The position numbers were made by a program, and so were the translations under genes. Shown here in pieces: positions 30,622-38,642 of a stretch of DNA of 64,000 nucleotides. Numbering within the stretch: the stretch's first letter is position 1; every line of letters starts with the position of its first letter. Under the pieces are notes generated by a model. The model ran no database searches and was not told where the DNA came from. It worked only from the letters and a program-made list of their open reading frames with translations. The stretch lies in NCBI RefSeq assembly GCF_039539005.1, contig NZ_BAABCP010000001.1, forward strand, positions 124,001 through 188,000, given 5' to 3'. This DNA comes from Microbacterium soli (GTDB lineage: Bacteria; Actinomycetota; Actinomycetes; Actinomycetales; Microbacteriaceae).

Positions 30622-30627
30622 TAGGCT
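30622..30627 (+). promoter_or_regulatory. -10 box (TAGGCT) for the RNB ribonuclease gene, leaderless
   Basis: The last T (30627) is 7 nt before the ATG at 30634. Confidence 0.55.
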
Positions 30628-30633
30628 GGCGGC

Positions 30634-32055
30634 ATGCCTCAGCGCCGATCCCGAGTCGCCCCGTCCGCCGAGCAGAGCGAACTGGCCGCCGCCCTCGCGG
30701 CGCTGCGCACCCGGATCGATGCGCCCACCGAGTTCTCGCCGCGGGCCCTGGCCGAGGCGGAGTCGGCCGTCGCCGCCGAACCGGATCTGGATCTGCGGGA
30801 TGTGCCGTTCGTGACCCTCGATCCCGCGGGATCCCGAGACCTGGATCAGGCTCTGCAGCTGGAGCGCGCGGGTGCGGGCTACCGGGTGCGGTACGCGATC
30901 GCCGACGTTCCCGGATTCCTGACGCCCGGCGGTGCGATCGATACCGAGGCCCGCGAGCGCGGGCAGACCCTGTATCTCGCCGACGGGAACATCCCCCTGC
31001 ATCCGCTCGTGCTCTCCGCCGACCGTGCCTCGCTGCTGCCGGACCAGGTGCGCCCCGCGCTGGTGTGGACCTTCGTGCTGGACTCGGACGGCGCGGTGAC
31101 CGACTTCCGACTCGAACGCGCGCTGATGCGCTCCCGCGCGCAGCTGGAGTACGTCTCGGCGCAGGCCGCCATCGACCGTGGCGAGCCCGGCCCGCTGTCT
31201 CTGCTGGGCGAGATCGGCGAGCTGCGCCGGCACCAGGAGCAGCGGCGCGGCGGGGCGAGCCTCAATCTCCCGGACGAGGAGGTCGTGCAACGACCCGATG
31301 GCACGTACGACATCGAGCGTCGGCATCCGCTGCCCATCGAGGACTGGAACGCCCAGCTGTCGCTCATGACGGGGATGGCGGCCGCCGAGCTGATGATCGG
31401 GGCGAAGACGGGCGTGCTGCGAACCATGCCGCAGCCGGACGACCATGCGTTCGCGACGTTCCGGCACCAGACCCGCGCACTGGGGCGACCGTGGACGAGC
31501 GGACGCTACGGCGACTACCTGCGTGAGCTGGACAAGGCCGATCCCATGACCCTGCCCATTCTGGAGGCCGCCGCCACGCTGTTCCGCGGTGCGGGATACG
31601 TCTCCTTCGACGGCGCCCTGCCGGAGGGCGACCTGAAGCAGGCGGCGATCGCCGCCCCGTACACGCATGCCACCGCTCCCCTGCGCCGACTCGTGGATCG
31701 CTGGTCGCTGGCGATCTGCCTCGCCGTGTTCCAGGGGCGCCCCGCCCCGGACTGGGCGCGGGACTCCCTGGCCCAGCTGCCCGAGCTCATGGAGCAGTCC
31801 GGTCGCCGCGCATCGCAGCTCAACGGCGACACCATCAACCGTGTGGAGGCCGCACTGCTGGGCCCACTGATCGGCCGCCGGATCCAGGCGAGCGTGATCG
31901 AGATGCGCGGCGAGTCGCGGGCCACGGTGCAGATCGCCGATCCCGCCGTGACGACGTCCGCACCCGTGCCCGAGGGCACGGCGCCCGGCGAGACGGTGAC
32001 ACTCACGCTGGAGAGCGTGGACGTCGCCAGGGGCGAGATCCAGTTCGCCGCGTGA
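30634..32055 (+). CDS. RNB-domain ribonuclease (RNase II family)
   Basis: The 473-residue protein is a 3'-5' exoribonuclease of the RNB family. The catalytic metal-binding block is TLDPAGSRDLDQAL (about residues 65-78, with the conserved Asp residues), followed by YAIADVPGFL and, later, APYTHATAPLRRLVDRW. It is shorter than E. coli RNase II or RNase R: the N-terminal cold-shock domains are missing and the C-terminal S1-like part is reduced, as in other actinobacterial stand-alone RNB proteins. The start is supported by a TAGGCT box at the leaderless spacing. Confidence 0.88.
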   Translation: MPQRRSRVAPSAEQSELAAALAALRTRIDAPTEFSPRALAEAESAVAAEPDLDLRDVPFVTLDPAGSRDLDQALQLERAGAGYRVRYAIADVPGFLTPGGAIDTEARERGQTLYLADGNIPLHPLVLSADRASLLPDQVRPALVWTFVLDSDGAVTDFRLERALMRSRAQLEYVSAQAAIDRGEPGPLSLLGEIGELRRHQEQRRGGASLNLPDEEVVQRPDGTYDIERRHPLPIEDWNAQLSLMTGMAAAELMIGAKTGVLRTMPQPDDHAFATFRHQTRALGRPWTSGRYGDYLRELDKADPMTLPILEAAATLFRGAGYVSFDGALPEGDLKQAAIAAPYTHATAPLRRLVDRWSLAICLAVFQGRPAPDWARDSLAQLPELMEQSGRRASQLNGDTINRVEAALLGPLIGRRIQASVIEMRGESRATVQIADPAVTTSAPVPEGTAPGETVTLTLESVDVARGEIQFAA

Positions 32056-32093
32056 GCCGGCCGCCGGGCGCGCTCACAAGGTTCTGCGCACCC

Positions 32094-32157
32094 TCGCAGA
32101 TCTGCATGATCTCGCAGGCTTTCGCGCCTCGGCATCCGACGTTCTGCAGATCTGCGA
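32094..32157. repeat. 13-bp inverted repeat around AGATCT between convergent genes
   Basis: A perfect inverted repeat (32094-32106 and 32145-32157) is separated by 38 nt, and each arm contains the palindrome GCAGATCTGC. It fills the gap between the convergent RNB and AlaX genes and may act as a bidirectional terminator. The arms are less GC-rich than other terminators here. Confidence 0.6.
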
Positions 32158-32165
32158 AGCCGGCC

Positions 32166-33020
32166 TCAGACGGGCACGACCGTCGTGGTCATCACGAGCA
32201 GCTGCGGGTCGCGGAGATCCAGCGACACGGTGATCGAGGCGAACTCGGACAGGGACGACACATGGGTCCCTCCGCAGGGGAAGGACACCTGCCCCTCGGG
32301 CAGATCGCACTCCCAACGGCGGCGGTCGACGATGGCCGGCCCTTCCGTCACGATCCGGCTGGGCGCACCGGACGCCACCCAGCCCGCCAGGAGCTCGTTG
32401 ATGCGGGCCTCGCACTCGGCCTGCGATTCGGCGAAGCCTGCGGAGTCGAAGCCGGCCTTGCGCAGGCTCTTGCCCAGCCGGTACTCGTCCACGGCGCCGT
32501 CCGGGTGGATGCGGCTGGTCTGATTCGCCCGGCCCTCGAAGTCCGGGTTCCCCAGCGGGTCGACCGCGATCTCCTTGCGCCACAGGCCCGCCAGGGCCGC
32601 GTCCAGCGCCAGCGAGGCGAGGTGGCAGGCGGTGTGGCCGCGGCTGAGCGCGGAACGACGTGCGCCGTCCACTTCCAGGGCGACCGCGTCTCCGGCGGAG
32701 ATGCCTTCGGGGATGCCGCCGCCGATGCGGTGCCCCACCAGCCAGGTCCACCCCTCGGCACCGCGCTTGACGGGGATGTCCGTGCCGACGGCGAGCGCAC
32801 CGTCATCACTGACGGCGGCCATGACGGCCTCAGTCACTTCGAGGCGTTCGTCACCCGCCAGGATCGCGCCGGCATCGCCCGGCTGATCGGGCCAGGTGTG
32901 GTCGACGGGATGGAACGGGGTGGCGTCGACGATGAGCACGGATGCGTCCCGGTCGGCGATCAGCACCTCCCCCTCACCGCGCAGAGAACCGTCGGGGAAT
33001 GAGACGTGCGTGGACTGCAT
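32166..33020 (-). CDS. AlaX-like alanyl-tRNA editing protein
   Basis: The 284-residue protein matches the AlaRS editing domain: the zinc ligands are in SRGHTACHLASLALDAAL (HxxxH, about residues 125-129) and FPCGGTHVSSL near the C-terminus. Such trans-editing proteins hydrolyse Ser- or Gly-tRNAAla. The ATG at 33020 is preceded by GGAGATC and a TAGCGT box whose last T is 8 nt upstream, so the leader is at most one or two bases. The 13-residue longer frame is less likely. Confidence 0.88.
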   Translation of the reverse strand: MQSTHVSFPDGSLRGEGEVLIADRDASVLIVDATPFHPVDHTWPDQPGDAGAILAGDERLEVTEAVMAAVSDDGALAVGTDIPVKRGAEGWTWLVGHRIGGGIPEGISAGDAVALEVDGARRSALSRGHTACHLASLALDAALAGLWRKEIAVDPLGNPDFEGRANQTSRIHPDGAVDEYRLGKSLRKAGFDSAGFAESQAECEARINELLAGWVASGAPSRIVTEGPAIVDRRRWECDLPEGQVSFPCGGTHVSSLSEFASITVSLDLRDPQLLVMTTTVVPV

Positions 33021-33027
33021 GATCTCC

Positions 33028-33033
33028 ACGCTA
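33028..33033 (-). promoter_or_regulatory. Candidate -10 box (TAGCGT) for the AlaX-like gene
   Basis: The last T (33028) is 8 nt before the ATG at 33020, one base more than the spacing seen at other genes. Confidence 0.45.
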
Positions 33034-33062
33034 CGCGACGACGACGCAGCCGCCCACACGCG

Positions 33063-33392
33063 TCAGTGGTTCGGCGGGATGGTGAAGCTCGCCAGCCGCC
33101 CGTCGGAGACGACGAAGATCCCGTCGGACTCGCCGTTGAACACGCTGCTGCGCCAGCCGAAGCGGATGCGGGTGGTGCTGCCGTCCGTCTCGGCGGAGAG
33201 CACCGTCATCCGGGCACCCGCGCCGATCGCATCGCTGCCGGCCCATCGGCGCACGCCGTCCGCACCGGAGTACACGGTGCCCCAGTCGCTCACGAAGCCG
33301 TCCGGCGCGAAGGCCGCGACGAACGCCTCGGTGTCGGCATCGTTGATGGCATCGACCATCGCCTGCGCCTCCGCAGGAAGGGACATGGACAT
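33063..33392 (-). CDS. SnoaL-like / ketosteroid-isomerase-fold protein
   Basis: The 109-residue protein resembles the NTF2-like SnoaL_2 fold: AQAMVDAINDADTEAFVAAFAPDGFVSDWGTVYSG early and GRLASFTIPPNH at the end. Family members are small cone-shaped barrels that bind or isomerise hydrophobic substrates; the function here is unknown. Three close ATG codons exist (33395, 33392, 33386). The one at 33392 is best placed after GAGGAG. It lies directly downstream of ispG (28 nt) and is probably co-transcribed with it. Confidence 0.75.
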   Translation of the reverse strand: MSMSLPAEAQAMVDAINDADTEAFVAAFAPDGFVSDWGTVYSGADGVRRWAGSDAIGAGARMTVLSAETDGSTTRIRFGWRSSVFNGESDGIFVVSDGRLASFTIPPNH

Positions 33393-33420
33393 CATCGTCT
33401 CCTCATCGTCCGTGGGTCGT

Positions 33421-34572
33421 TCAGCCGGTGACCACCTGCGCGGTGCCGATGCCGGCATCGGGCCCCATCTCCGCGGCGATGCGGTTCGCCTCCTCGATGA
33501 GGGTGGTGACGATGTCCGCCTCGGGCACCGTCTTGATGACCTGGCCCTTCACGAAGATCTGCCCCTTGCCGTTGCCGGAGGCGACGCCGAGGTCGGCCTC
33601 ACGCGCCTCGCCGGGGCCGTTCACGACGCAGCCCATCACGGCCACGCGCAGCGGGACGGTGAGGTCCTTCAGCCCCTCGGTGACGGAGTCCGCGAGGGAG
33701 TACACGTCGACCTGCGCGCGCCCGCAGGACGGGCACGACACGATCTCCAGCTTGCGCTCGCGCAGGTTCAGCGACTGCAGGATCTGGTGACCGACCTTGA
33801 CCTCCTCGGCGGGCGGTGCCGACAGCGACACGCGGATCGTGTCGCCGATGCCCTCGCCGAGCAGGATGCCGAACGCCGTGGCGCTCTTGATCGTGCCCTG
33901 GAACGCGGGACCGGCCTCGGTCACGCCGAGGTGCAGCGGCCAGTCGCCGCGCTCGGCCAGCAGCCGGTACGCCTTGACCATCACGACGGGGTCGTTGTGC
34001 TTGACGGAGATCTTGAAGTCGTGGAAGTCGTGCTCCTCGAACAGCGACGCCTCCCAGACGGCGCTCTCCACGAGCGCCTCGGGCGTGGCCTTGCCGTACT
34101 TCTCCAGCAGGCGGCGATCCAGCGACCCGGCGTTGACGCCGATCCGCAGCGACACGCCGGCCGCCTGCGCGGCCTTCGCGATCGCGCCGACCTGGTCGTC
34201 GAACTTGCGGATGTTCCCGGGGTTGACGCGCACGCCCGCGCATCCGGCGTCGATGGCCTGGAAGACGTACTTGGGCTGGAAGTGGATGTCCGCGATCACG
34301 GGGATCTGGCTCTTCGTCGCGATGATGGGCAGCGCGTCCGCATCGTCCTGCGACGGCACCGCGACGCGCACGATCTCGCAGCCGGATGCCGTCAGCTCGG
34401 CGATCTGCTGCAGTGTGCCGTTGATGTCCGTGGTCTTCGTCGTCGTCATCGACTGCACGCTCACCGGGGCGTCCCCGCCGACGAGGACCTTCCCCACCCG
34501 GATCTGACGGGACTTGCGGCGGGGAGCGAGGACTGCGGGGATCTTCGGCATCCCGATGTTCACTGCTGGCAC
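33421..34572 (-). CDS. ispG: 4-hydroxy-3-methylbut-2-enyl diphosphate synthase (flavodoxin-type)
   Basis: The 383-residue [4Fe-4S] enzyme catalyses the penultimate step of the MEP isoprenoid pathway. Motifs are [48 protein letters not shown] and the cluster cysteines in SCPSCGR and [10 protein letters not shown]. The GTG at 34572 is 7 nt after a TAGCCT box; a second GTG three codons later would fit a GGAAGG ribosome binding site, so either is possible. dxr (41796) and the site-2 protease (37262) are the usual cluster partners but are separated from it here. Confidence 0.95.
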   Translation of the reverse strand: MPAVNIGMPKIPAVLAPRRKSRQIRVGKVLVGGDAPVSVQSMTTTKTTDINGTLQQIAELTASGCEIVRVAVPSQDDADALPIIATKSQIPVIADIHFQPKYVFQAIDAGCAGVRVNPGNIRKFDDQVGAIAKAAQAAGVSLRIGVNAGSLDRRLLEKYGKATPEALVESAVWEASLFEEHDFHDFKISVKHNDPVVMVKAYRLLAERGDWPLHLGVTEAGPAFQGTIKSATAFGILLGEGIGDTIRVSLSAPPAEEVKVGHQILQSLNLRERKLEIVSCPSCGRAQVDVYSLADSVTEGLKDLTVPLRVAVMGCVVNGPGEAREADLGVASGNGKGQIFVKGQVIKTVPEADIVTTLIEEANRIAAEMGPDAGIGTAQVVTG

Positions 34573-34578
34573 CCTTCC

Positions 34579-34584
34579 AGGCTA
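34579..34584 (-). promoter_or_regulatory. -10 box (TAGCCT) for ispG, leaderless
   Basis: The last T (34579) is 7 nt before the GTG at 34572. Confidence 0.5.
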
Positions 34585-34676
34585 CCGCCGCAGATTCGGA
34601 CGAGGCTGGATGCGCGGCCGCGGCCGAACGCGCCGTCGGCGACGTCACGCGTACGGAGCGGGGATCGGCGATGTGG

Positions 34677-34682
34677 TACTTT
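34677..34682 (+). promoter_or_regulatory. -10 box (TACTTT) for the trp leader, leaderless
   Basis: The last T (34682) is 7 nt before the ATG of the leader peptide at 34689, so transcription should start at or next to that A. Confidence 0.6.
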
Positions 34683-34688
34683 CACGGT

Positions 34689-34724
34689 ATGTTCGCGACC
34701 CGCACCTGGTGGCCCGCCGTCTAG
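34689..34724 (+). CDS. trpL: trp leader peptide MFATRTWWPAV
   Basis: An 11-codon frame with two consecutive TGG codons (34707-34712) ends in TAG and is followed by a terminator with a T run and then a fused anthranilate synthase gene. It has no Shine-Dalgarno and appears to start at the mRNA 5' end. The role is to sense charged tRNATrp: a ribosome stalled at the Trp codons masks attenuator segment 1. Tandem Trp codons by chance in such a position are very unlikely. Confidence 0.88.
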   Translation: MFATRTWWPAV

Positions 34725-34779
34725 GCGGTGATTCGCGTACCCACGAGATCGAGACCGCCTTCCGGGGCGGTCTTTTTTT
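34714..34779 (+). promoter_or_regulatory. trp ribosome-mediated transcription attenuator
   Basis: Four complementary segments form mutually exclusive pairs. Segment 1 is CCGCC (34714-34718), 2 is GGCGGT (34724-34729), 3 is ACCGCC (34754-34759) and 4 is GGCGGT (34766-34771). With tryptophan, 1:2 and the terminator 3:4 form. When a ribosome stalls at the Trp codons, 1 is hidden, 2:3 forms and the terminator is prevented. The geometry was read directly from the sequence. Confidence 0.85.
34752..34779 (+). terminator. Attenuator terminator of trpL-trpEG
   Basis: An 8-bp stem (34752-34759 with 34766-34773) with a 6-nt loop is followed by seven T (34773-34779). A T tract is rare among terminators in this window. 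Confidence 0.9.
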
Positions 34780-34813
34780 CTCCGCACCGGCCCCGGAGAA
34801 TCTGGAGACACCG

Positions 34814-36694
34814 ATGACCGCTCTGCCCACACGCATCCGCGACCTCGCCGCCGACCCGGCTGCATCGTTCGTGCTCATCGCCCGCGACGGAGGTGTGGAG
34901 CTGCTGACCGGGGAGATCATCGATGTCGAGGCACTGTCCGACATCCCCCTCACCGGCTCCGAGGGCCCGCGGGAGGTGTTCGCGATGGTGCCGTACCGCC
35001 AGGTGCGCGAACGCGGTTTCGACGCCCAGGACGACGGCACGCCGCTGCGGTGCCTGCTGGTGTCGGAGCATGAGAGCCTCGACGCGGCCGCGGTGACCGC
35101 CGCGCTGCCCTCCGCGCCCATCCCTCTCGGCGAGGGCGGTTTCGACATCTCCGACGAGGAGTACGCCGCCATCGTCACCCGCGTCATCGTTGAGGAGATC
35201 GGCCGCGGCGAGGGAGCCAACTTCGTCATCCGCCGCGACTACCGCGCCTCCTTCGACGCCGACGATCGTACGGCGGCGCTCACGTGGTTCCGAGCCCTGC
35301 TGGAGCATGAGCGGGGTGCCTACTGGACGTTCGCGGTGGTGACCCCCGGGCAGATCGCGGTGGGGGCGAGCCCCGAGGCGCACGTCGTGGCACACGACGG
35401 CATCGTCACGATGAACCCGATCTCCGGCACGTTCCGCCACCCGGCGGGCGGAGCGACCCGAGAGTCCCTGAGCGAGTTCCTCGCCTCCACGAAGGAGACG
35501 GAGGAGCTGTTCATGGTGGTGGACGAGGAGCTCAAGATGATGAGTCAGGTGTGCTCGGACGGCGGGCGCATCACCGGACCGCACCTGAAGGAGATGTCGC
35601 GCCTCACGCACACCGAGTACATGCTGCGCGGGCGCAGCCGTCTCGACCCGCGCGAGATCCTGCGCGAGACGATGTTCGCACCGACCGTCACCGGTTCACC
35701 CATGCAGAACGCCTGCTCGGTGATCCTGCGGCATGAGCGCGCGCCGCGCGGCTACTACTCGGGGGTGGCCGCACTGTTCACGCCCAACGCCGAGGGCGGT
35801 CACGACCTCGACGCGCCGATCCTCATCCGCACGGTGTACCTCCAGGACGGATTGCTGCGGGTTCCGGTGGGTGCCACTCTCGTGCGCCACTCCGACCCGT
35901 ACGGAGAGGTCAGCGAGACGCACGGCAAGGCGGCTGGTGTCCTGGGGGCGATCGGCGCGATCGAGCGCGACCACGCGGCCGAAGCGCGCGATGACGATGC
36001 GCCTGCTCCCGCTCGGCTCGCCGACGACCCGGAGATCGCCGCGCTGCTGGCATCCCGCAACGTCCGGCTCGCGGATTTCTGGATGCAGCCGCAGGATGCC
36101 ACCGCCCCCACCGGGCGCTTCAGCGGTCGTCGGGCGCTGGTGGTGGACGCCGAGGACCGGTTCACGACGATGCTCGCCCATCAGCTGCGCCACCTCGGCC
36201 TCGACGTGCGGATCCGGCTGTGGTCCGAGGTCACGACGGAGGAGATCGATGCGGCGGACCTCGTGGTCGCCGGCCCCGGCCCCGGGGATCCGAGGGACGC
36301 GTCCTCGCCACGCATCGCCCGGATGCGGCAGGTCGTCGCGCAGCGCCGGGCATCGGGCCGGCCGCTGCTGGCGGTGTGTCTGAGCCACCAGATCCTCGCC
36401 GACGGTCTCGGCATCGGCCTCGTGCCGCTGGACTCGCCGTACCAGGGCGTGCAGAAGACCGTGCCGGTGTTCGAACAGGACGCCTCGATCGGCTTCTACA
36501 ACACCTTCACGGCACGGGTCTCGCCCGGAGTCTCCCGGGTCGGGGCCGCGGAAGTGGCGGCGGATGCCGGAACCGGCGACGTCTACGCGCTGCGCGGCGA
36601 GCGCTTCGCGTCGATCCAGGGGCACCTGGAGTCGATCCTCTCCCGCGACGGCTTCGCCACGTTGGAGAGGCTCGTCGCGCACGCGCTGAACTGA
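34814..36694 (+). CDS. trpEG: Fused anthranilate synthase (component I + glutamine amidotransferase), TrpEG/PhzE-like
   Basis: The 626-residue single-chain enzyme makes anthranilate from chorismate and glutamine, the first step of tryptophan synthesis. Residues 1 to about 410 are a chorismate-binding domain (NPISGTFRHPAGG, HTEYMLRGRSRL, MFAPTVTGSPMQNA). From about 435 on is a class I amidotransferase domain with catalytic Cys in LLAVCLSHQILADGLG and a GHLES block as the His-Glu part of the triad. The fusion is PhzE-like, but the trp attenuator upstream argues for a tryptophan role rather than phenazine. The ATG at 34814 follows a GGAG site. No other trp gene is adjacent. Confidence 0.9.
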   Translation: MTALPTRIRDLAADPAASFVLIARDGGVELLTGEIIDVEALSDIPLTGSEGPREVFAMVPYRQVRERGFDAQDDGTPLRCLLVSEHESLDAAAVTAALPSAPIPLGEGGFDISDEEYAAIVTRVIVEEIGRGEGANFVIRRDYRASFDADDRTAALTWFRALLEHERGAYWTFAVVTPGQIAVGASPEAHVVAHDGIVTMNPISGTFRHPAGGATRESLSEFLASTKETEELFMVVDEELKMMSQVCSDGGRITGPHLKEMSRLTHTEYMLRGRSRLDPREILRETMFAPTVTGSPMQNACSVILRHERAPRGYYSGVAALFTPNAEGGHDLDAPILIRTVYLQDGLLRVPVGATLVRHSDPYGEVSETHGKAAGVLGAIGAIERDHAAEARDDDAPAPARLADDPEIAALLASRNVRLADFWMQPQDATAPTGRFSGRRALVVDAEDRFTTMLAHQLRHLGLDVRIRLWSEVTTEEIDAADLVVAGPGPGDPRDASSPRIARMRQVVAQRRASGRPLLAVCLSHQILADGLGIGLVPLDSPYQGVQKTVPVFEQDASIGFYNTFTARVSPGVSRVGAAEVAADAGTGDVYALRGERFASIQGHLESILSRDGFATLERLVAHALN

Positions 36695-36718
36695 GGCCGC
36701 GCGGGCGTCAGCGCGGCC
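36695..36718 (+). terminator. Terminator downstream of trpEG
   Basis: A perfect 8-bp GC stem (36695-36702 with 36711-36718) with an 8-nt loop begins immediately after the stop codon. Confidence 0.6.
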
Positions 36719-36743
36719 ACGGCCACCTGTCGGCGTCTGAGCA

Positions 36744-37230
36744 TCATCGGATGCCCTCGACGCCCGCGCACGAGGAGGCCGTCACGGGCCGGTCCGACGA
36801 CTGCCACCACCGCCCCGTGGTCGCGACGATCCACAACGGCATGCCCCCGTTCTCCGCGAGGCGGACCTCCGTGTCGTGCACTCCGCGCGCCTCGATCGTC
36901 ATCGGGACCTCCTTCTCCGCGGTGATCGTCCATCCGGCATGCGGAGAGCCCTCACCAGCGCGTCCCGATCGGGGTCGGTGATCGCACGGTGCCCGAACGC
37001 GATGCGCAGTCGGTAGGCATCCCAGTCCAGCCCGTCCTCGTTCAACGACTCTGCACAGCTGCGCGTCTCCCACCCCTGCGACGCCAGCGGTGCCGATGCA
37101 CGAGCGCGGAGGGTCTCGGCACGACGACGAGCGTCGCGGTCCAGGTGCAGGCCGCCGAGACGACGGACGCGACGAGCGTCCACGTGGCGAACGCCCCGCC
37201 CGCCGGTTCGCCGACCAGCTGCTGCAGCAC
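36744..37230 (-). pseudogene. Frameshifted small membrane-anchored protein gene
   Basis: No single frame is intact, but three successive frames on the minus strand show high third-position GC and coherent protein. First comes a transmembrane-like segment (AFATWTLVASVVSAAC), then a helical part (LNEDGLDWDAYRLRIAFGHR), then a C-terminal part (VRLAENGGMPLWIVATTGRWW). Both frame changes, near 37120-37135 and 36933-36938, fit loss of a single base. Restoring them gives one protein of about 162 residues with an N-terminal helix and a soluble domain. I do not recognise the family. Alternatively, the last 52 codons (36744-36902, with a good GAAGGAGG site) are a separate small gene coupled by ATGA to a 94-codon frame. 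It lies directly after the M50 protease gene. Confidence 0.55.
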
Positions 37231-37261
37231 CCTCTCAGGGCGCGGATCCTGCGCAGCGGGC

Positions 37262-38578
37262 TCAGCCCAGCAGGTTCAGGGGTTTCACGATGTCGGCGAT
37301 GATGAGCAGCGCTCCCATCGCGATGAGCAGCACCGCCACCACGATCGTGACCGGCACGAGGCGGGTGGCGTCCGCGGGTCCGGGCGCCGGCCTGCCGGTC
37401 ACCTTCGCCCACGCGTGCTTCAGGCCGTCCCACAGGGCGACGATCACGTGTCCACCGTCCAGGGGCAGCAGCGGGATGAGATTGAACACGAACAGGGCGA
37501 TGTTCAGTGCCCCCAGCAGGTTCAGCAGGACGGCGAACCGGTCCAGCACCGGAGCGTTCGTCGCCGCCACCTCACCGGCGATGCGGCCGACGCCGACGAC
37601 GCTGAGCGGTCCGTTCGGGTCGCGCTGCGAGCCGGTGAAGAGCGATTCACCGACGTTCCAGAGCTTCTGCGGCAGCTGGATGACGAGGTCCGTGACGCCG
37701 ACGACCTGCTGCCAGGTCATCTCCGCCCCGGTCCAGATGGGCTGGTGCGCGTACTCCAGCTGCGCAGTGATGCCGGCGTAGCCCACGCTGCGGGTGACCG
37801 GCCTGCCCTTGTCATCGGTGACGGGCCGGCCCTGGGCATCCGTCTCCTGCCGCTGGGCGGCGACCGGAGTCAGCCGCAGATCGATGTCCTTCCCCTGCCG
37901 CTCGACGACCACGTCGATGGTGCGTCCGGGAGAGTCCTGGATGATCTGCGACGCGGCCGCGAACGTGGTGACGGGCTCGCCGTCCATGCTCACCAGCCGG
38001 TCGCCGGGTTGGAATCCCGCCTCGGCGGCCGGTGCGGCGGGGTCGTCGGCCGTGCAGGTCTGCTGCTGCTCGACGGCGGCGGGGATCATGCACTCGCTGA
38101 CCGCGGCGACACTCGTGCTCGCCTGCTGGATGCCGATCCCGGATGCCATGAGTGTGAACATGACGATCGCGAGGACCAGGTTCATCAGCGGTCCGCCGAG
38201 CATGACGATCACGCGTTTCCACACCGGCAGACGATAGAAGACGCGCTCCTCCTCGCCCTCGGCGATGGTCTCGTCGTTGGCGACGCGGGCGTCCTGCACG
38301 AGAGCGGCGAAGACCCCGTTCGCCGGGCCGGTCCTCGTCGAGGGCGGGTACATGCCGGACATCGAGATGAACCCGCCGACCGGGAGCGCCTTGACGCCGT
38401 ATTCGGTCTCGCCGATCCTCTTGGACCACAGTCGCGGCCCGAAGCCGATCATGTACTGCCCCACGCGCACGCCGAACAGCTTCGCGGGCACCAGATGGCC
38501 CACCTCGTGCAGCCCGATCGACACGCCGAGGCCGACGAGCATGAACAGGATGCCGCCCAGATACAGCAGGATCTCCAC
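37262..38578 (-). CDS. rseP: M50 site-2 protease, RseP/Rip1 family
   Basis: The 438-residue intramembrane zinc protease has the active-site HEVGH at residues 24-28 in the first helix, a central PDZ domain (AAEAGFQPGDRLVSMDGEPV) and the second catalytic block LIPLLPLDGGH near the C-terminus. Homologues (E. coli RseP, mycobacterial Rip1) cut transmembrane anti-sigma factors and cell-envelope regulators. The GTG start is supported by a TAGCGT box ending 7 nt upstream. In other actinobacteria it sits between dxr and ispG; here plus-strand genes separate it from both. Confidence 0.93.
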   Translation of the reverse strand: MEILLYLGGILFMLVGLGVSIGLHEVGHLVPAKLFGVRVGQYMIGFGPRLWSKRIGETEYGVKALPVGGFISMSGMYPPSTRTGPANGVFAALVQDARVANDETIAEGEEERVFYRLPVWKRVIVMLGGPLMNLVLAIVMFTLMASGIGIQQASTSVAAVSECMIPAAVEQQQTCTADDPAAPAAEAGFQPGDRLVSMDGEPVTTFAAASQIIQDSPGRTIDVVVERQGKDIDLRLTPVAAQRQETDAQGRPVTDDKGRPVTRSVGYAGITAQLEYAHQPIWTGAEMTWQQVVGVTDLVIQLPQKLWNVGESLFTGSQRDPNGPLSVVGVGRIAGEVAATNAPVLDRFAVLLNLLGALNIALFVFNLIPLLPLDGGHVIVALWDGLKHAWAKVTGRPAPGPADATRLVPVTIVVAVLLIAMGALLIIADIVKPLNLLG

Positions 38579-38584
38579 CCGACC

Positions 38585-38590
38585 ACGCTA
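38585..38590 (-). promoter_or_regulatory. -10 box (TAGCGT) for the M50 protease gene, leaderless
   Basis: The last T (38585) is 7 nt before the GTG at 38578. Confidence 0.55.
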
Positions 38591-38630
38591 GTGCCCGCGC
38601 CGAGGAATCCGCTGTGCTCCGGGTTCCGGA

Positions 38631-38636
38631 TACGCT
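38631..38636 (+). promoter_or_regulatory. -10 box (TACGCT) for the YcnI-associated membrane gene, leaderless
   Basis: The last T (38636) is 7 nt before the GTG at 38643. It is divergent from the M50 protease promoter. Confidence 0.55.
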
Positions 38637-38642
38637 GGTTCC

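Noticed and set aside
36899..37183. A 94-codon frame as an independent gene
   Set aside because: Its first and last parts are out-of-frame readings of neighbouring coding signal (Arg-rich ends); it fits better as the middle of a frameshifted gene.
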